A stretch of 64,000 nt of DNA from Desulfobulbaceae bacterium DB1 (GCA_001914235.1 MQUF01000007.1:1-64000); one strand, 5' to 3'; positions 1-8,978 are shown, counted from the first letter of the stretch. Notes: a model not told the origin generated them from the letters alone. Numbers and translations: made by a program.

Positions 1-82
1 TTCTCTTTTTCTTTTCGCTCATCACTTCCTGCTCCTTGATGGTAGCGCATAGCTTAAATTGCTGTCTCAAAACTGGGGTCCA
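1..82 (-). mobile_element. Probable terminus of an IS3-type insertion sequence with the start of its orfA, running off the left edge
   Basis: Read on the minus strand, the segment starts with TGGACCCCAGTTTTGAGACA, which resembles the ends of many IS3-family elements. A ribosome-binding-like AAGGAGCAGGAAG follows, then an ATG at 22-20 encoding MSEKKKR before the window ends. That short basic start is typical of IS3 orfA proteins. Only about 80 bases are visible and the transposase body is outside the window, so the family call rests on the terminus and the leader. The element abuts the left end of the IS21 element without an obvious spacer. Confidence 0.45.
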
Positions 83-147
83 CTATACGGCATTGAAAAT
101 TGACCCACCATCGGCGTTCAAAATTGACCCACCTCAGGCAGTAGTTT

Positions 148-885
148 TCAGTTATTGATTCTTGTTTTGATTCTCCAACTTTCGTTGCCGGTTTCGATTA
201 TTTCGCAGTGATGCGTGACCCTATCCAAGAGAGCGGTGGTCATTTTGCCGTCGCCGAAGACTTGGGGCCATTCTCCGAAGGTCAGGTTGGTGGTAATGAT
301 CAGTGAAGTCCGCTCGTAAAGCTTCGAGATCAGGTGGAACAAGAACTGTCCACCACTCTTGGAGAATGGCAGGTAGCCCAGTTCATCGAGCACAACCAGG
401 TCATGTCTGCCCAAGAGTTCCACCAACCGGCCTCCCCGGTTATTGAGCTTCTCCTGCTCCAGTTGATTCACCAGGTCAAGCACATTGTAGAATCTGGCTT
501 TCCTGCCATTTCTGATGCTTTGCCTGGCAATGGCAATGGCCAGATGCGTTTTGCCGGTGCCGGTGCCGCCAACCATGATGACGTTGGTGTGATCAGAGAG
601 AAAGCTGCCACCATAAAGGCTGCGTACCTGCATCTCGCTGACCGGGGTTGCCGTGAAGTCGAACCGGTCCAGATCCTTGTCTACAGGGAACTTCGCCAGA
701 CCCATACGATAACGGATGCTTCTGACCTGCCGCTCCGCCAACTCCGCCTCCAGGAGATCACAGAGTATCTTGTCGGGTGTCGCCCTGCTCTTGATGCCCG
801 AGGCCAGTATCTCGTCAAAGGTGTCCTTCATCCCGTACAGCCCAATGGCTCCGATTGCCTCCATTATCCGGTCACGTAGTACCAT
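148..885 (-). CDS. istB: IS21-family helper ATPase IstB
   Basis: This 245-residue DnaA/DnaC-like AAA+ ATPase assembles on target DNA and helps the IstA transposase choose and join the target. A Walker A motif [11 protein letters not shown] lies near residue 107 and a Walker [13 protein letters not shown] near residue 166, followed by the sensor motif [11 protein letters not shown], which is highly typical of IstB. The ATG at 885 is preferred because GGAGG lies six bases upstream; a GTG two codons earlier is possible. It overlaps the end of istA by about 14 bases, which suggests translational coupling. It looks intact, so the element may still be active. Confidence 0.92.
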   Translation of the reverse strand: MVLRDRIMEAIGAIGLYGMKDTFDEILASGIKSRATPDKILCDLLEAELAERQVRSIRYRMGLAKFPVDKDLDRFDFTATPVSEMQVRSLYGGSFLSDHTNVIMVGGTGTGKTHLAIAIARQSIRNGRKARFYNVLDLVNQLEQEKLNNRGGRLVELLGRHDLVVLDELGYLPFSKSGGQFLFHLISKLYERTSLIITTNLTFGEWPQVFGDGKMTTALLDRVTHHCEIIETGNESWRIKTRINN

Positions 886-2392
886 AAGCACCTCCGGAAA
901 GCAGCTGATCGTAACGGCAACAATCCACCACCGGAATTAACGTGATCAGCGGCAGTTGGGCTGACAGCGGCAACGGTTCCGACGGTGGCTCCTCGTGTTC
1001 TCTGGATAATATACTGAGGACGATGTCACTGCTGACGGTTTTGTCTTCTACAACCTGGGCACAGGCAACGGCCACCGATTCGAGGCCATAACGGCTTACC
1101 ACAGACAGGATATTGACAAACTGCCGATCGCCGCCTACTCGATTTTCAAGGATTCGCCTGACTTCGACTATTGCTTCCGGCAGATCCCATTGCTTGAAAG
1201 GGGCTCCGTCTCGCAATGCTCCCGGTTTCCTCTCCAGAACGGCCAGATAATGCCAGGGGTCGTAAATGACCTTATCGCGACCGAGATGGCGACGATGGCT
1301 GCCAACCTCAGTACCGTTCATCACCATGACGATTCGGTCAGCGTATGCCCGTACCGACACTGTCTTGCCGGCCGCCATGGCATCTACGCTGTAACGGTTG
1401 CGGTCAAAATTGATCAACAGTTGCGGAGATACACGGCTAACGCTTTCCTGGTAACCGTCGAACGGTGATGCCGACAGTGCCAGAAGTTTGTCTTTCTCCT
1501 CGGCAAAGACCTGGGCGACGGTTTGCTCCTTGCGCTCGGGATGCCTGGTGGTGGCTGCATGATTCCGGCATTCATCCGCCAACCATTCGTTCAGTTCTTC
1601 AAGGGAGGCAAAGCGGCGGCGCTTGGCAAAGAAACGTTTTCTGACCACGCCGACCTGATTCTCCACCTGCCCTTTCTCCCAGCCGGCGGCAGGGGTGCAA
1701 GCCACAAGGTCAAACAGATAATGGGAAGCCAGGTTCTGGAATCGGCGGTTGAATACCCTGTCCTTGCCCATCAGCACCTTGCTGACCACCGTCTTTAGAT
1801 TATCGTAAATGCCCCGGCAACAGACACCACCAAAAAAATCAAAGGCCCGGATGTGGGCATCAAGGAGCATCTCCAGGGTCTCGCGAGTATAGGCGATGCA
1901 GAACGGTTTGCGACTATGGCAGAGGCGGAACTGAGCGATCTTCGCTTCCACCGGAACCCCAGCCAGCTCAACCTGTTCATAGCTCCAGTCGAACTGGAAG
2001 GCGTCGCCGGAAACAAATTCAAGAGGTACGTAGGATTGAACAATAGCAGTGCCACTCGACCTCTTCCATATCCCCACGTAACGACGGACGGCATCGTAGC
2101 CACCCTCGTAGCCTTCTCGCTGCAGTTGTTCAAACAGCAACTGGGCAGTCCGACGGTGACGGACCGGCTTGTCGGCATCCTCATGCAAGAGCTCACGCAG
2201 CCTCTCAATAAAGGAACCCAACTTGGGATGGGGTTGGGAGACCCTCTCGTACTTCTGATCGGTTATGCCACTTCGGATGATGTTTCTGACGGTGTTGCGG
2301 GAAAGGTTCATCTCGCGGGTGATCGCTCGAATTCCTTTCCCCTCTCTAAAATAGGCCTGTCGGATTTTACGGATTGTTTCCACGTTCAGCAT
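872..2392 (-). CDS. istA: IS21-family transposase IstA
   Basis: This 506-residue DDE transposase has an N-terminal helix-turn-helix ([20 protein letters not shown]), a [15 protein letters not shown] segment carrying the first catalytic Asp, YDNLKTVV with the second Asp, and [12 protein letters not shown] with the catalytic Glu. This order is characteristic of IstA. The ATG at 2392 is chosen because purine-rich AGGAG sequences lie just upstream; an upstream TTG at 2428 would add 12 residues. No frameshift or stop interrupts it. Together with istB and the repeats at both ends it makes a complete IS21 unit. Confidence 0.92.
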   Translation of the reverse strand: MLNVETIRKIRQAYFREGKGIRAITREMNLSRNTVRNIIRSGITDQKYERVSQPHPKLGSFIERLRELLHEDADKPVRHRRTAQLLFEQLQREGYEGGYDAVRRYVGIWKRSSGTAIVQSYVPLEFVSGDAFQFDWSYEQVELAGVPVEAKIAQFRLCHSRKPFCIAYTRETLEMLLDAHIRAFDFFGGVCCRGIYDNLKTVVSKVLMGKDRVFNRRFQNLASHYLFDLVACTPAAGWEKGQVENQVGVVRKRFFAKRRRFASLEELNEWLADECRNHAATTRHPERKEQTVAQVFAEEKDKLLALSASPFDGYQESVSRVSPQLLINFDRNRYSVDAMAAGKTVSVRAYADRIVMVMNGTEVGSHRRHLGRDKVIYDPWHYLAVLERKPGALRDGAPFKQWDLPEAIVEVRRILENRVGGDRQFVNILSVVSRYGLESVAVACAQVVEDKTVSSDIVLSILSREHEEPPSEPLPLSAQLPLITLIPVVDCCRYDQLLSGGAYGTT

Positions 2393-2512
2393 CTCCTTTC
2401 TTTTCTCCTCTCTCTGATAGATTTCCAAAGAGTATGGAGCAGGGGCTGAGGTGGGTCAATTTTGAATGCCGATTTCCCCCTTTAGTGGGTCATTATTGCA
2501 TGCCGATTCACA

Positions 2513-2880
2513 CTCGTCTGCCGCGTAGCGGCTTCGTCCAACTAGTACTTTCACCAATTGGTGTAAAAGGCCATCAGCTACCCCGTTGCGATTAATTCGA
2601 GTTGGAATTTTCCCGCAATCCCGGCACACAAGCCATAATTTTCTTACCAGATGGAGAGCAGCTTTGTCGCCGCTTCCTTTGGGTCTGCCTGGTTTGGTTG
2701 AATCTGTGGAATATTTCGTAATACGTTCTAAAAATTTCATATCTTGGGCTAGATCGTCAAGATATGAGTCTCTTACTAATCGTTTTCTTGCGGGTATATG
2801 AGAGGCATTTTGGAGTTGTGCGTTTATTGTGGTGGAAACCTGCCAGTCATTCATCAAGTCGGCCATTCTGGACGTGATAA
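2513..2880 (-). pseudogene. C-terminal part of a hypothetical gene split by two IS elements
   Basis: The minus-strand reading frame encodes SRMADLMNDWQVSTTINAQL onward, with a basic KPGRPKGSG stretch and a later CRDC pair, and continues into the IS21 end, where it gains foreign residues and a stop at 2456. It lacks its own start: removing the IS1182-like element with one copy of the ATAA duplication joins it in frame to the fragment at 4383-4624. The original C-terminus is missing because IS21 replaced it. I do not recognise the family. The length, the basic linker and the location beside an integrase suggest a cargo or plasmid-type protein, but no function can be assigned. Confidence 0.7.
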
Positions 2881-4382
2881 CAGCCCGTTGAAAAACTCCG
2901 TTTTCACCATGGATAGAGCTTGAATGAAGTGGCAGATCGGGTAAAATGCTGCCACCACATTATCACACAACAGGGGTTTTTCTTCATGGCCATCGGTAAA
3001 CGCAGAAAACATAAACAGCTCCCGCTCTGGATCGCCCATAGCGACCTGGCCCCACGCGGTGGCCATCCCTTTTACACCCGCCTCAACCGTCTTTTTGATG
3101 ACGATGGATTTGACGTCTGGCTGGAACAGGAATGTGCCCCCTTTTTCTCGGAAGCAGGTCGTCCCTCGATTCCTCCAGGTGTCTACTTCCGCATGCTCTT
3201 TGTCGGCTACCTGGAAGGGTTTCAGTCCGAACGCAGCATTGCCTGGCATTGCAGTGACAGGATGTCGTTGCGGGAGTTCCTCGGCTATCAGATTCACGAA
3301 AAAACGCCGGATCATTCAAGTTTCACCATCTGGCGGCAACGATTGCCGCTGGAGCTGTACACCAAGGTTTTCCAGCGTATCCTCTGCATTGTCCATCAAC
3401 ACGGGCTGATCGATGCATACGCGACTGGTGTCGACTCGACAACCATTGAAGCCAATGCCTCTCTGCGGCGTCTGGCGCGAAAAGATACCGGTTCCTCCTA
3501 CACCGACTATGTCAAAACGTTGATGCGCGAGGCAGGTCAAGAGCCAGGTGATGCCGCCGACGTTGCCCGTTTCGACAGGAAACGCACAGGCAAGAAACTT
3601 TCCAATCGCGAGTGGCAATCGGAAACCGATCCCGACGCCCGTATCGCCAAGATGAAGAATGGCACGACCCATCTTGCCTACAAGGCGGAACATGCGGTCG
3701 ATCTTGCCACCGGGGCCATGCTGGGCGTCGTGGTGCATCCGGCTGATCAGGGCGATACGGCAAGCATCGAGGAGACGCTGGAACAAGTCGAGGAGAACCT
3801 TGCCGTTCTCGGTGACGAAGCGCCGGAACTGCTGTGCGTGGTTACCGACAAAGGATACCACAAGGCGGAGTTGATCAGGAAACTCAATGCCGACAAAGGG
3901 ATCACCACCTACATTCCGGAGCGGCAGAGCGAACAGAGACGAAGTTGGCATGGCGACAAAGAGGCCTGCCGGGAATTTCACGGCAATCGCCGCCGCACTC
4001 GGGGAGACCACGGAAAACAGTTGTCCCGTCGGCGTTCCGAGATTGTGGAACGAAGTTTTGCCATGCTCAAGCGAGGTGGCAATCTTGCCCGGATGACGCT
4101 TCGCGGTCTGGAAAATGTCAGTAAACGCTACCTGATTCATGCCGCTGCCTACAATTTGGGACTTCTCATGCGGGTAATCTTTGGACAGGGCACCCCGAAA
4201 GGGATGGCCGATGTCCTGCGGCGTCTTATTTTGGGTATTTTTGCCATTTTTGCCACTGTTTTTGCCCTGCTACTGCCCGAAATATTGATCAGGCAGAGGT
4301 CTTTTTTGAAAATGACGGACTTTTCATGCGGCTGTCGGTTGCGGCCGCTGTTTGCCGAAATTTAAACTTTTTCAACGGGCTG
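2881..4382 (+). mobile_element. IS1182-like insertion sequence, 1502 bp, with ATAA target duplication
   Basis: The left end is CAGCCCGTTGAAAAACTCC at 2881-2899. The right end at 4364-4382 is its near-perfect inverted copy, reading CAGCCCGTTGAAAAAGTTT on the minus strand. ATAA lies directly outside both ends (2877-2880 and 4383-4386), a 4-bp target site duplication. One transposase gene fills the element. Removing the element and one ATAA restores one continuous reading frame across the junction, which independently confirms both boundaries. Confidence 0.9.
2986..4365 (+). CDS. DDE transposase, IS1182-like (DUF772 type)
   Basis: This 459-residue transposase has an N-terminal DUF772-type region (residues about 50-130, with RPSIPPGVYFRMLFVGYLEG and the FLGYQIHEKTPDHSSFTIWR block). 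The catalytic core includes ATGVDSTTIEANAS (first Asp), VVTDKGYHK (second Asp) and RRRSEIVERSFAML (Glu). The start at 2986 (MAIGKRRKHKQ) is preferred over an in-frame ATG at 2920, which lies closer to the terminal repeat. The C-terminal 40 residues form a hydrophobic tail with little resemblance to the core and run to the right inverted repeat. The gene is intact. Confidence 0.88.
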   Translation: MAIGKRRKHKQLPLWIAHSDLAPRGGHPFYTRLNRLFDDDGFDVWLEQECAPFFSEAGRPSIPPGVYFRMLFVGYLEGFQSERSIAWHCSDRMSLREFLGYQIHEKTPDHSSFTIWRQRLPLELYTKVFQRILCIVHQHGLIDAYATGVDSTTIEANASLRRLARKDTGSSYTDYVKTLMREAGQEPGDAADVARFDRKRTGKKLSNREWQSETDPDARIAKMKNGTTHLAYKAEHAVDLATGAMLGVVVHPADQGDTASIEETLEQVEENLAVLGDEAPELLCVVTDKGYHKAELIRKLNADKGITTYIPERQSEQRRSWHGDKEACREFHGNRRRTRGDHGKQLSRRRSEIVERSFAMLKRGGNLARMTLRGLENVSKRYLIHAAAYNLGLLMRVIFGQGTPKGMADVLRRLILGIFAIFATVFALLLPEILIRQRSFLKMTDFSCGCRLRPLFAEI

Positions 4383-4624
4383 ATAACCCGCATCTGTTCC
4401 GCGCAATCGTGCAACTCGGCCAGCTTGGCTTTCCGCTCCTTGTTGCGGGGTTTATTGTCGCAATGTTCCCGCAATCCTAAAAATTCCTGGCAAACCTGCT
4501 CAACAGGATTGACTGCAGCATCACCCAATAAACCAATTATGTGCTCTTTGGTTTCATCAGAGAGATGAAAGCGGTCATTCACATAATATCCAGGGAACCA
4601 GCCGGTTTTGGTATTTTCAATCAT
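4383..4624 (-). pseudogene. N-terminal part of the hypothetical gene split by the IS1182-like element
   Basis: An ATG at 4624, preceded by GGAGGCGGAAGG, starts a frame with MIENTKTGWFPGYYVNDRFH, then a helical charged stretch ending at EQMRVI, where the IS1182-like element begins. Beyond that point the frame continues into IS sequence and stops at 4289. The native continuation lies at 2513-2880. Joined across the removed element, the sequence reads EQMRVITSRMADLMNDW without a stop. The restored protein would be at least about 200 residues. No family is recognised. Confidence 0.7.
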
Positions 4625-4720
4625 CCTTCCGCCTCCGTAAGCGGCCCGGTTTGAAAAAAATCAGGGAAGGCCAGCCGGAAACTGGCTTTTCGGGAGCTAC
4701 CCTATCCCTGAAAAATCAAT

Positions 4721-5074
4721 TCACAGAAAAACCTTGTAGCCGGCATTCAACGCTTCACCAAGCTTCTTTGCCCTCACTACGCCAATCGCCATTAAGCCGC
4801 GTTCCATCAGGGAAATGTGAGCTTGCGGTATGCCGGATCGTGCGGCAAGTTCTTTCTGAGTCAAGCCTTCCCGCCGGCGGGCGGCTCGTAGACAAACAGC
4901 AGGGGTTTCCTCAGTTGAGTATTCCGGGAATGCTTCACGCCAGGGGATGGAGTCTGTTGCATTCTCGAATCCAAGTTCTTTCAGCAGTCGGGCCGCTTCG
5001 TCCTTTTTTGAAGCCGGGCCGCGAAAGCGAAGCTCCACCGTTTTAGTATGGCGCTTTTTCGTGCGTTCCAACAT
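4721..5074 (-). CDS. XRE-family antitoxin, HigA-like
   Basis: This 117-residue protein has a C-terminal Cro/C1-type helix-turn-helix (LRAARRREGLTQKELAARSG, then IPQAHISLMERG). Such antitoxins bind their toxin and repress the shared promoter. The first 50 residues probably contact the toxin. The ATG at 5074 lies inside the last codons of the upstream toxin gene (32-bp overlap), in the toxin-first order typical of higBA. A TTG four codons upstream is an alternative start. Its position beside an integrase fits a stabilisation module for the integrated element. Confidence 0.82.
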   Translation of the reverse strand: MLERTKKRHTKTVELRFRGPASKKDEAARLLKELGFENATDSIPWREAFPEYSTEETPAVCLRAARRREGLTQKELAARSGIPQAHISLMERGLMAIGVVRAKKLGEALNAGYKVFL

Positions 5075-5321
5075 AGACAACCTCAATCAGTTTTATTTCT
5101 TTGTCCCGTTCTTCCCAGATGGCGACATAAGTGGGCCGCCCCTTTTTTAAGTGGCAATGGTGCTGGCCTGGTTTCAGTTTACTGTAGTTCGGCCAGTTAC
5201 CACGCACAGGCCCGTATTCTTCAATGTCGCGGATCAGGAATACCAACTGCTCTTTGATCGTTTTCGGCAATGACTCTTTTTGTTTGGCCGTTTTTTTGGT
5301 TAAGTCAACCTGCCATGTCAT
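5043..5321 (-). CDS. RelE/HigB-type toxin
   Basis: This 92-residue basic protein looks like a ParE/RelE-superfamily toxin: KTAKQKESLPKTIKEQLVFL is an N-terminal helical pair, followed by a beta sheet with the HHCHLKKGRPTYVAIWE and IKLIEVVYVGTHEKAPY segments. HigB and RelE relatives cleave mRNA on the ribosome; the target here is inferred from the fold. No good ribosome-binding site precedes the ATG; an AT-rich TATGGTATATT lies immediately upstream, so the transcript may have a very short leader. The gene is followed by, and overlaps, its antitoxin. Confidence 0.8.
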   Translation of the reverse strand: MTWQVDLTKKTAKQKESLPKTIKEQLVFLIRDIEEYGPVRGNWPNYSKLKPGQHHCHLKKGRPTYVAIWEERDKEIKLIEVVYVGTHEKAPY

Positions 5322-5346
5322 AACAATATACCATAAATAGAATATT

Positions 5347-6573
5347 TCAAGAACCTGTTTTTACCATCGGCAATACTTTTGCCAGCTGATCCGGTTTATC
5401 AAAAACCTTTGTCACCGTCTTGAAATGATCCTCATTAAGATGACTATATCTTTGTGTCATGGCGCTGCTGGTATGGCCAAGCTGCTTCTGCACCGTGAAA
5501 AGGTCTGTTCCGGCCTGAACAAGCCATGAGGCGTGACTATGCCGCAGCGTGTGAAAACAAACATGCTGCCGCCTATCCATGATTCCATCGTTAAGCCCAA
5601 GGGCCTTGACCACCCTTTTAAATGTAGAAGGGGTTGTCATGATCCGTTTCCCACCTTTTGCCGGCAAAACATAATCAGACGGCGCACCGGGTTCTTTCGC
5701 TGCCATCACTGATTTGACCGCCTCGCTCATAAAAACCGTTCTGCTTCGCTTATTTTTGGTATCCCGAAGGGTCAACGTGCCGTGCGTCTGATCAACATCA
5801 GCCCATGTCAATGCTGTGACTTCACCAAACCGTAGACCGCAATGTAAACTAATCAGCGACATCTCATAAACCGTCTGGCTCTTTTTTTTCAGGGCATCAA
5901 ACAATATTCCCGCTTCTTGCCGTGAAAGAAAACGTAAGCGGCCATTATCGAATTTCGTTTTCTTAACGGCATGCACAGGATTTTTCCCTTCATACTGGCC
6001 GGACTTCATAGCATGGTTGAAAATCTGCCTAACAAGGCTCATCATGTATTCTGCTGACCGGGGAGCCCGGCCAGTTTTTGTCATGTTTGACCGAATTTTT
6101 TCAATATGGATCGGGGCAACATCCTTGAAAGGCAAATTGCCGATAACCGGGTTTATCCATAGTTCAAAAAGAGAATTCTCGGTTCTTAATGCAGTATGGC
6201 TCTTGCCGTCTTCTGCAGTGGCGGGAAAGTAGACGTTGCTGAAGTAATGGCTTATCGTGACAGACTCTTTTTCCTGCTGTTTTTTGACTACCTCAACTGC
6301 CGCCCGCTTATTGTTGGCAATTTCCCTTTTCTCCGCCAACCGGACGGGTCCTGACCCCTTCACCGCAGCCTCTTTTAAAGAGGCCAATTCAAGAGCCGCC
6401 TTCCGTTCTGTCCATCCTTCGCTTGCCCATCCCAAGCCCTCTTCACTGCGCTTCCCATTGGACTGAAAGCGAATGGTAAAGTATTTATCGAACTGAACAC
6501 CGTGCTTCCTGGTTTCATGGAAACGGTATCTGACACCCGTAAATTTACTCTGAAACCACTTTTTCCCGCTCAT
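5347..6573 (-). CDS. Tyrosine recombinase/phage-type integrase
   Basis: This 408-residue site-specific recombinase probably integrates and excises the element at tRNA-Lys. It has a SAM-like core-binding region around residues 110-200. In the catalytic domain, HCGLRFGEVTALTWADV carries the first catalytic Arg, HTLRHSHASWL the His-x-x-Arg pair, KQLGHTS the second His, and MTQRYSHL the nucleophilic Tyr. All key residues are present. The gene points leftward, away from the tRNA fragment, and its 5' end is about 195 bp from that fragment, as usual for integrases next to an attachment site. Confidence 0.93.
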   Translation of the reverse strand: MSGKKWFQSKFTGVRYRFHETRKHGVQFDKYFTIRFQSNGKRSEEGLGWASEGWTERKAALELASLKEAAVKGSGPVRLAEKREIANNKRAAVEVVKKQQEKESVTISHYFSNVYFPATAEDGKSHTALRTENSLFELWINPVIGNLPFKDVAPIHIEKIRSNMTKTGRAPRSAEYMMSLVRQIFNHAMKSGQYEGKNPVHAVKKTKFDNGRLRFLSRQEAGILFDALKKKSQTVYEMSLISLHCGLRFGEVTALTWADVDQTHGTLTLRDTKNKRSRTVFMSEAVKSVMAAKEPGAPSDYVLPAKGGKRIMTTPSTFKRVVKALGLNDGIMDRRQHVCFHTLRHSHASWLVQAGTDLFTVQKQLGHTSSAMTQRYSHLNEDHFKTVTKVFDKPDQLAKVLPMVKTGS

Positions 6574-6673
6574 TTTTGGACCTCATGATTTAAATCAGAT
6601 AGCCATATCAAGGATCAGCAGGTCAAATCTTATCCCCACCCTGTCCCCACTTTCAACATGAAACAGGGTGTTT

Positions 6674-6756
6674 TTATGTGAAGTATTATGAAGATAAGAT
6701 ACAGGGAAAACCCTTATCAGTCAAGGGCCAAGTGGTGTTATGTGAAATTATGTGAA
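6674..6756 (+). repeat. Short direct repeats TTATGTGAA between integrase and attachment site
   Basis: Exact copies of TTATGTGAA occur at 6674-6682, 6738-6746 and 6748-6756. The last two are spaced one helical turn apart. Short direct repeats between an integrase gene and the attachment core commonly act as arm-type integrase or excisionase binding sites. The repeats are seen directly; their role is inferred. Confidence 0.5.
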
Positions 6757-6767
6757 AGCACAAAAAT

Positions 6768-6816
6768 CTGACTCTTAATCAGCAGGTCCCCGGTTCGATC
6801 CCGGGACGGCCCACCA
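6768..6816 (+). other. Attachment site: displaced 3' fragment of a tRNA-Lys(CUU) gene
   Basis: The segment starts CTGACTCTTAATCAG, an anticodon stem-loop with CTT as anticodon. It continues through a TPsiC arm (CCCCGGTTCGATCCCGGG) and half of the acceptor stem with encoded CCA. The 5' half of the tRNA (first acceptor strand and D arm) is absent; the bases upstream do not fold as one. A tRNA-derived 3' end beside a tyrosine integrase is the normal footprint of integration. The intact tRNA-Lys should therefore be at the far left end of the element, beyond base 1. Confidence 0.85.
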
Positions 6817-6824
6817 AAAATATC

Positions 6825-6861
6825 AAGCCTTTAGCTCTTTTATGAGTTAAAGGCTTTTTTT
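6825..6861 (+). terminator. Rho-independent terminator behind the tRNA fragment
   Basis: AGCCTTTAGCTC, a short loop and GAGTTAAAGGCT form a 12-bp stem with one G-T pair, followed by a run of T. It lies nine bases after the tRNA CCA end and is probably the original terminator of the host tRNA-Lys gene, left behind with the displaced fragment. Confidence 0.8.
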
Positions 6862-7040
6862 GTTTCCCCCGTGGCCTTCGTTCCATTTTTCAGGCCTCCA
6901 CATAAAAAAAGCGGTAGCCATTTTTCCCAATCGAAAGAATCGTAACCCGCAGCCGACCAATTGGGCCACAAATCGCTGGTGAGAACCGAGTAGTTCCAGG
7001 TTGACCCCTGGTCACCCAATATGACGGGATCAGCAACCAA

Positions 7041-7418
7041 TCAGGCTGCTTTTCGAGGGAAATTGTCACCCGGCGTGGTCCATATTTCCGGGGTCAACGG
7101 CAGCATGCCCCAATGCCTCCTGGCCCTGTCACAACCCTCATTATGCACACCACCCAGCCAGGATGGTTGAAAATCGCGACAGACGGAAGACCTTTTTGCA
7201 TAAATGAAGCAACTTACCTTTTTGCCGACAATCCCCATCAAGGCAACACAACGAGGAAAAGCCCCATTGCTCCCCTTCATCACCATGCGGAAATCATTCA
7301 ATTTTTCCGTCAGCTCAGTGGGAACGCCCTCGGTATTTCCACTATCAGACTCACCCCAGTAAAAAGAAATACGAAAAAAAGCACAACAGGCCCCACAGTC
7401 AAGACATGGATTTATCAT
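7041..7418 (-). CDS. YkgJ-family cysteine cluster protein
   Basis: This 125-residue protein begins MINPCLDCGACCAFF, the CxxCxxCC motif of the YkgJ family, which is thought to bind a metal or iron-sulfur cluster. Further conserved cysteines occur in FPRCVAL, SCFIYAKRSSVCRDF and NEGCDRAR. The ATG at 7418 is chosen because the cysteine motif follows at once; a TTG seven codons upstream is possible. The biochemical role of the family is unknown. It is the first chromosomal gene to the right of the integrative element and is followed by no clear partner. Confidence 0.75.
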   Translation of the reverse strand: MINPCLDCGACCAFFRISFYWGESDSGNTEGVPTELTEKLNDFRMVMKGSNGAFPRCVALMGIVGKKVSCFIYAKRSSVCRDFQPSWLGGVHNEGCDRARRHWGMLPLTPEIWTTPGDNFPRKAA

Positions 7419-7714
7419 ATATTTCCAATAAGTTAACAAAATTCAGCACGCAACGCCCCTCCCCCAAAAACACCTCTTTGCAATTTTTTAAATTATTGCC
7501 GACTTCCCAGTGACACGCAAACTTGTCAAAAAAATCCACGAAAAAAGACCCGGTCCGCCGCCCGGCTCTGCCGCATCGCGTGGCCAAATATTGCTTTCCT
7601 TTTTCTCCCGATCCCCATACATTATGAGAATAAAAAAAGTTGGGAACAGAATCGTCCTGCGTCCTATCTTAATTATTAAATACCTCAAAAAACTTTCAAA
7701 TACGACCTGATTGT

Positions 7715-8941
7715 ATGATCAAAAAAGTAAGAATAGAATATCTGAAACCAGGCATTTTTGTTCATGACTTTAACTGCGGTTTCAATTCCAGTTATCTCCT
7801 GGCAAATCAAGCCCTGATCAAAGATATAAAAATTATCGACCATTTACGTTCGTTCGGGATCAAGGAAGTCTATATCGATACCGACAAGGGCGATGACATC
7901 AACGATGCCGAACCTGAAATCGAGGCAAAACAGGGAACCGACAAAGGGCTGCGGCGGCTGGCCAGCGAAGAACCGGTTTCCATCAGAAACGTGCCGCTCA
8001 AGGAAGAACTGCTCGTTGCCCAAAATATCAAAAACCAGGCGGTCAACGTCATCCAAAATGCAATTAAAAACGTAAGCGAAGGCAAGCCGCTGGAAACCGC
8101 TGAGGCCTATGATCTCATCGCAAAAATGGAAAAATCGGTCACCCGTAACCGTGATGCCTTGGTGCTGCTGGCCAGAATCAGAAAAAAAGATGAATACACC
8201 CTGATGCATTCCATCAGCGTCGGCGCCTATGTTCTCAATTTCTGCAACTTTTACAAGGTGCCGCACAAACGGACATTAAGCCTGGCCATCGGCGCGCTGT
8301 TTCACGATATCGGCAAAACAAAAATTCCGCTCAGCATCTTGAACAAGCCCGGAAAACTTGAGGAAGCTGAGTTTGCCGAAATGAAACGCCACGCCCTTTA
8401 TTCGGCCGAGGTGCTGCAAAGCGCCACAGACCTCCCCGAAGAAGCCTATGACATGGGACTGCATCACCATGAGCGTTATGACGGCAGCGGGTATCCCCAT
8501 GGCCTCAAAGGCGATGAAATCAAAACCGGCTCTCAGCTTTGCGCCATTGCCGACGTTTTTGACGCCATCACCTCCGACAGATGCTACCGAAACGGCATGG
8601 GCAGAGTGGAAGGATTACGAAAACTCTATGAGTGGAGCGAGCATCACTTCAACAAGGATTTGACCCACAAATTCATCCGCTCCATCGGGGTGTACCCCAT
8701 CGGTTCCTGCGTGAGGCTCGACAGCGGTCGCATCGGAGTGGTGGTGGGCTCAACCGAAAACCTGATGCAGCCGGTCGTCCGCATCTTTCATGACGAAAAA
8801 TCAAAAGGGACATTCCCTGTCCAGGATCTGGATCTTTCTTTAACCGACGATCAGGTCGTCAGCTATGAAGATCCGGAAAAATGGAACATCAACAGCATGA
8901 ATCTCTTTGAAAAATCGATCAGCGACCTTCTCACCCTCTGA
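7715..8941 (+). CDS. HD-GYP domain cyclic-di-GMP phosphodiesterase
   Basis: This 408-residue soluble protein has an N-terminal DUF3391-like region (MIKKVRIEYLKPGIFVHDFN). An HD-GYP domain follows at about residues 165-320: the HD of FHDIGKTKIP, LHHHERYDGSGYPHGL with the GYP signature, and IADVFDAITSDRCYR. Such enzymes hydrolyse c-di-GMP to GMP and usually lower biofilm formation and raise motility. The metal ligands and GYP loop are intact, so it is likely active. About 90 residues follow the catalytic domain. It has no membrane segment, so its input presumably comes through the N-terminal region. Confidence 0.92.
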   Translation: MIKKVRIEYLKPGIFVHDFNCGFNSSYLLANQALIKDIKIIDHLRSFGIKEVYIDTDKGDDINDAEPEIEAKQGTDKGLRRLASEEPVSIRNVPLKEELLVAQNIKNQAVNVIQNAIKNVSEGKPLETAEAYDLIAKMEKSVTRNRDALVLLARIRKKDEYTLMHSISVGAYVLNFCNFYKVPHKRTLSLAIGALFHDIGKTKIPLSILNKPGKLEEAEFAEMKRHALYSAEVLQSATDLPEEAYDMGLHHHERYDGSGYPHGLKGDEIKTGSQLCAIADVFDAITSDRCYRNGMGRVEGLRKLYEWSEHHFNKDLTHKFIRSIGVYPIGSCVRLDSGRIGVVVGSTENLMQPVVRIFHDEKSKGTFPVQDLDLSLTDDQVVSYEDPEKWNINSMNLFEKSISDLLTL

Positions 8942-8978
8942 TTTCCCCGCCCATGCAAGAACGGACTGAACTCGTCGC

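Larger units (their letters stand above)
83..2512 (-). mobile_element. IS21-family insertion sequence
   Basis: The element carries istA and istB on the minus strand, bounded by multiple terminal repeats as expected for IS21. On the left, two copies of a motif close to CGGCATTGAAAATTGACCCA lie at about 89-135. On the right, the reverse complements lie at about 2450-2512 (GAGGTGGGTCAATTTTGAAT, then GTGGGTCATTATTG in variant form). The right tip reads TGTGAATCGG on the minus strand. The left tip is less certain because it abuts another element, so the exact left boundary and any target duplication are not resolved. The right end sits inside the hypothetical gene at 2513-2880 and replaces its C-terminal codons. 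Confidence 0.8.

Noticed and set aside
6840-7040. A 66-codon minus-strand frame between the tRNA fragment and the YkgJ gene.
   Set aside because: It overlaps the terminator hairpin, lacks a ribosome-binding site and shows no recognisable motif; treated as non-coding.
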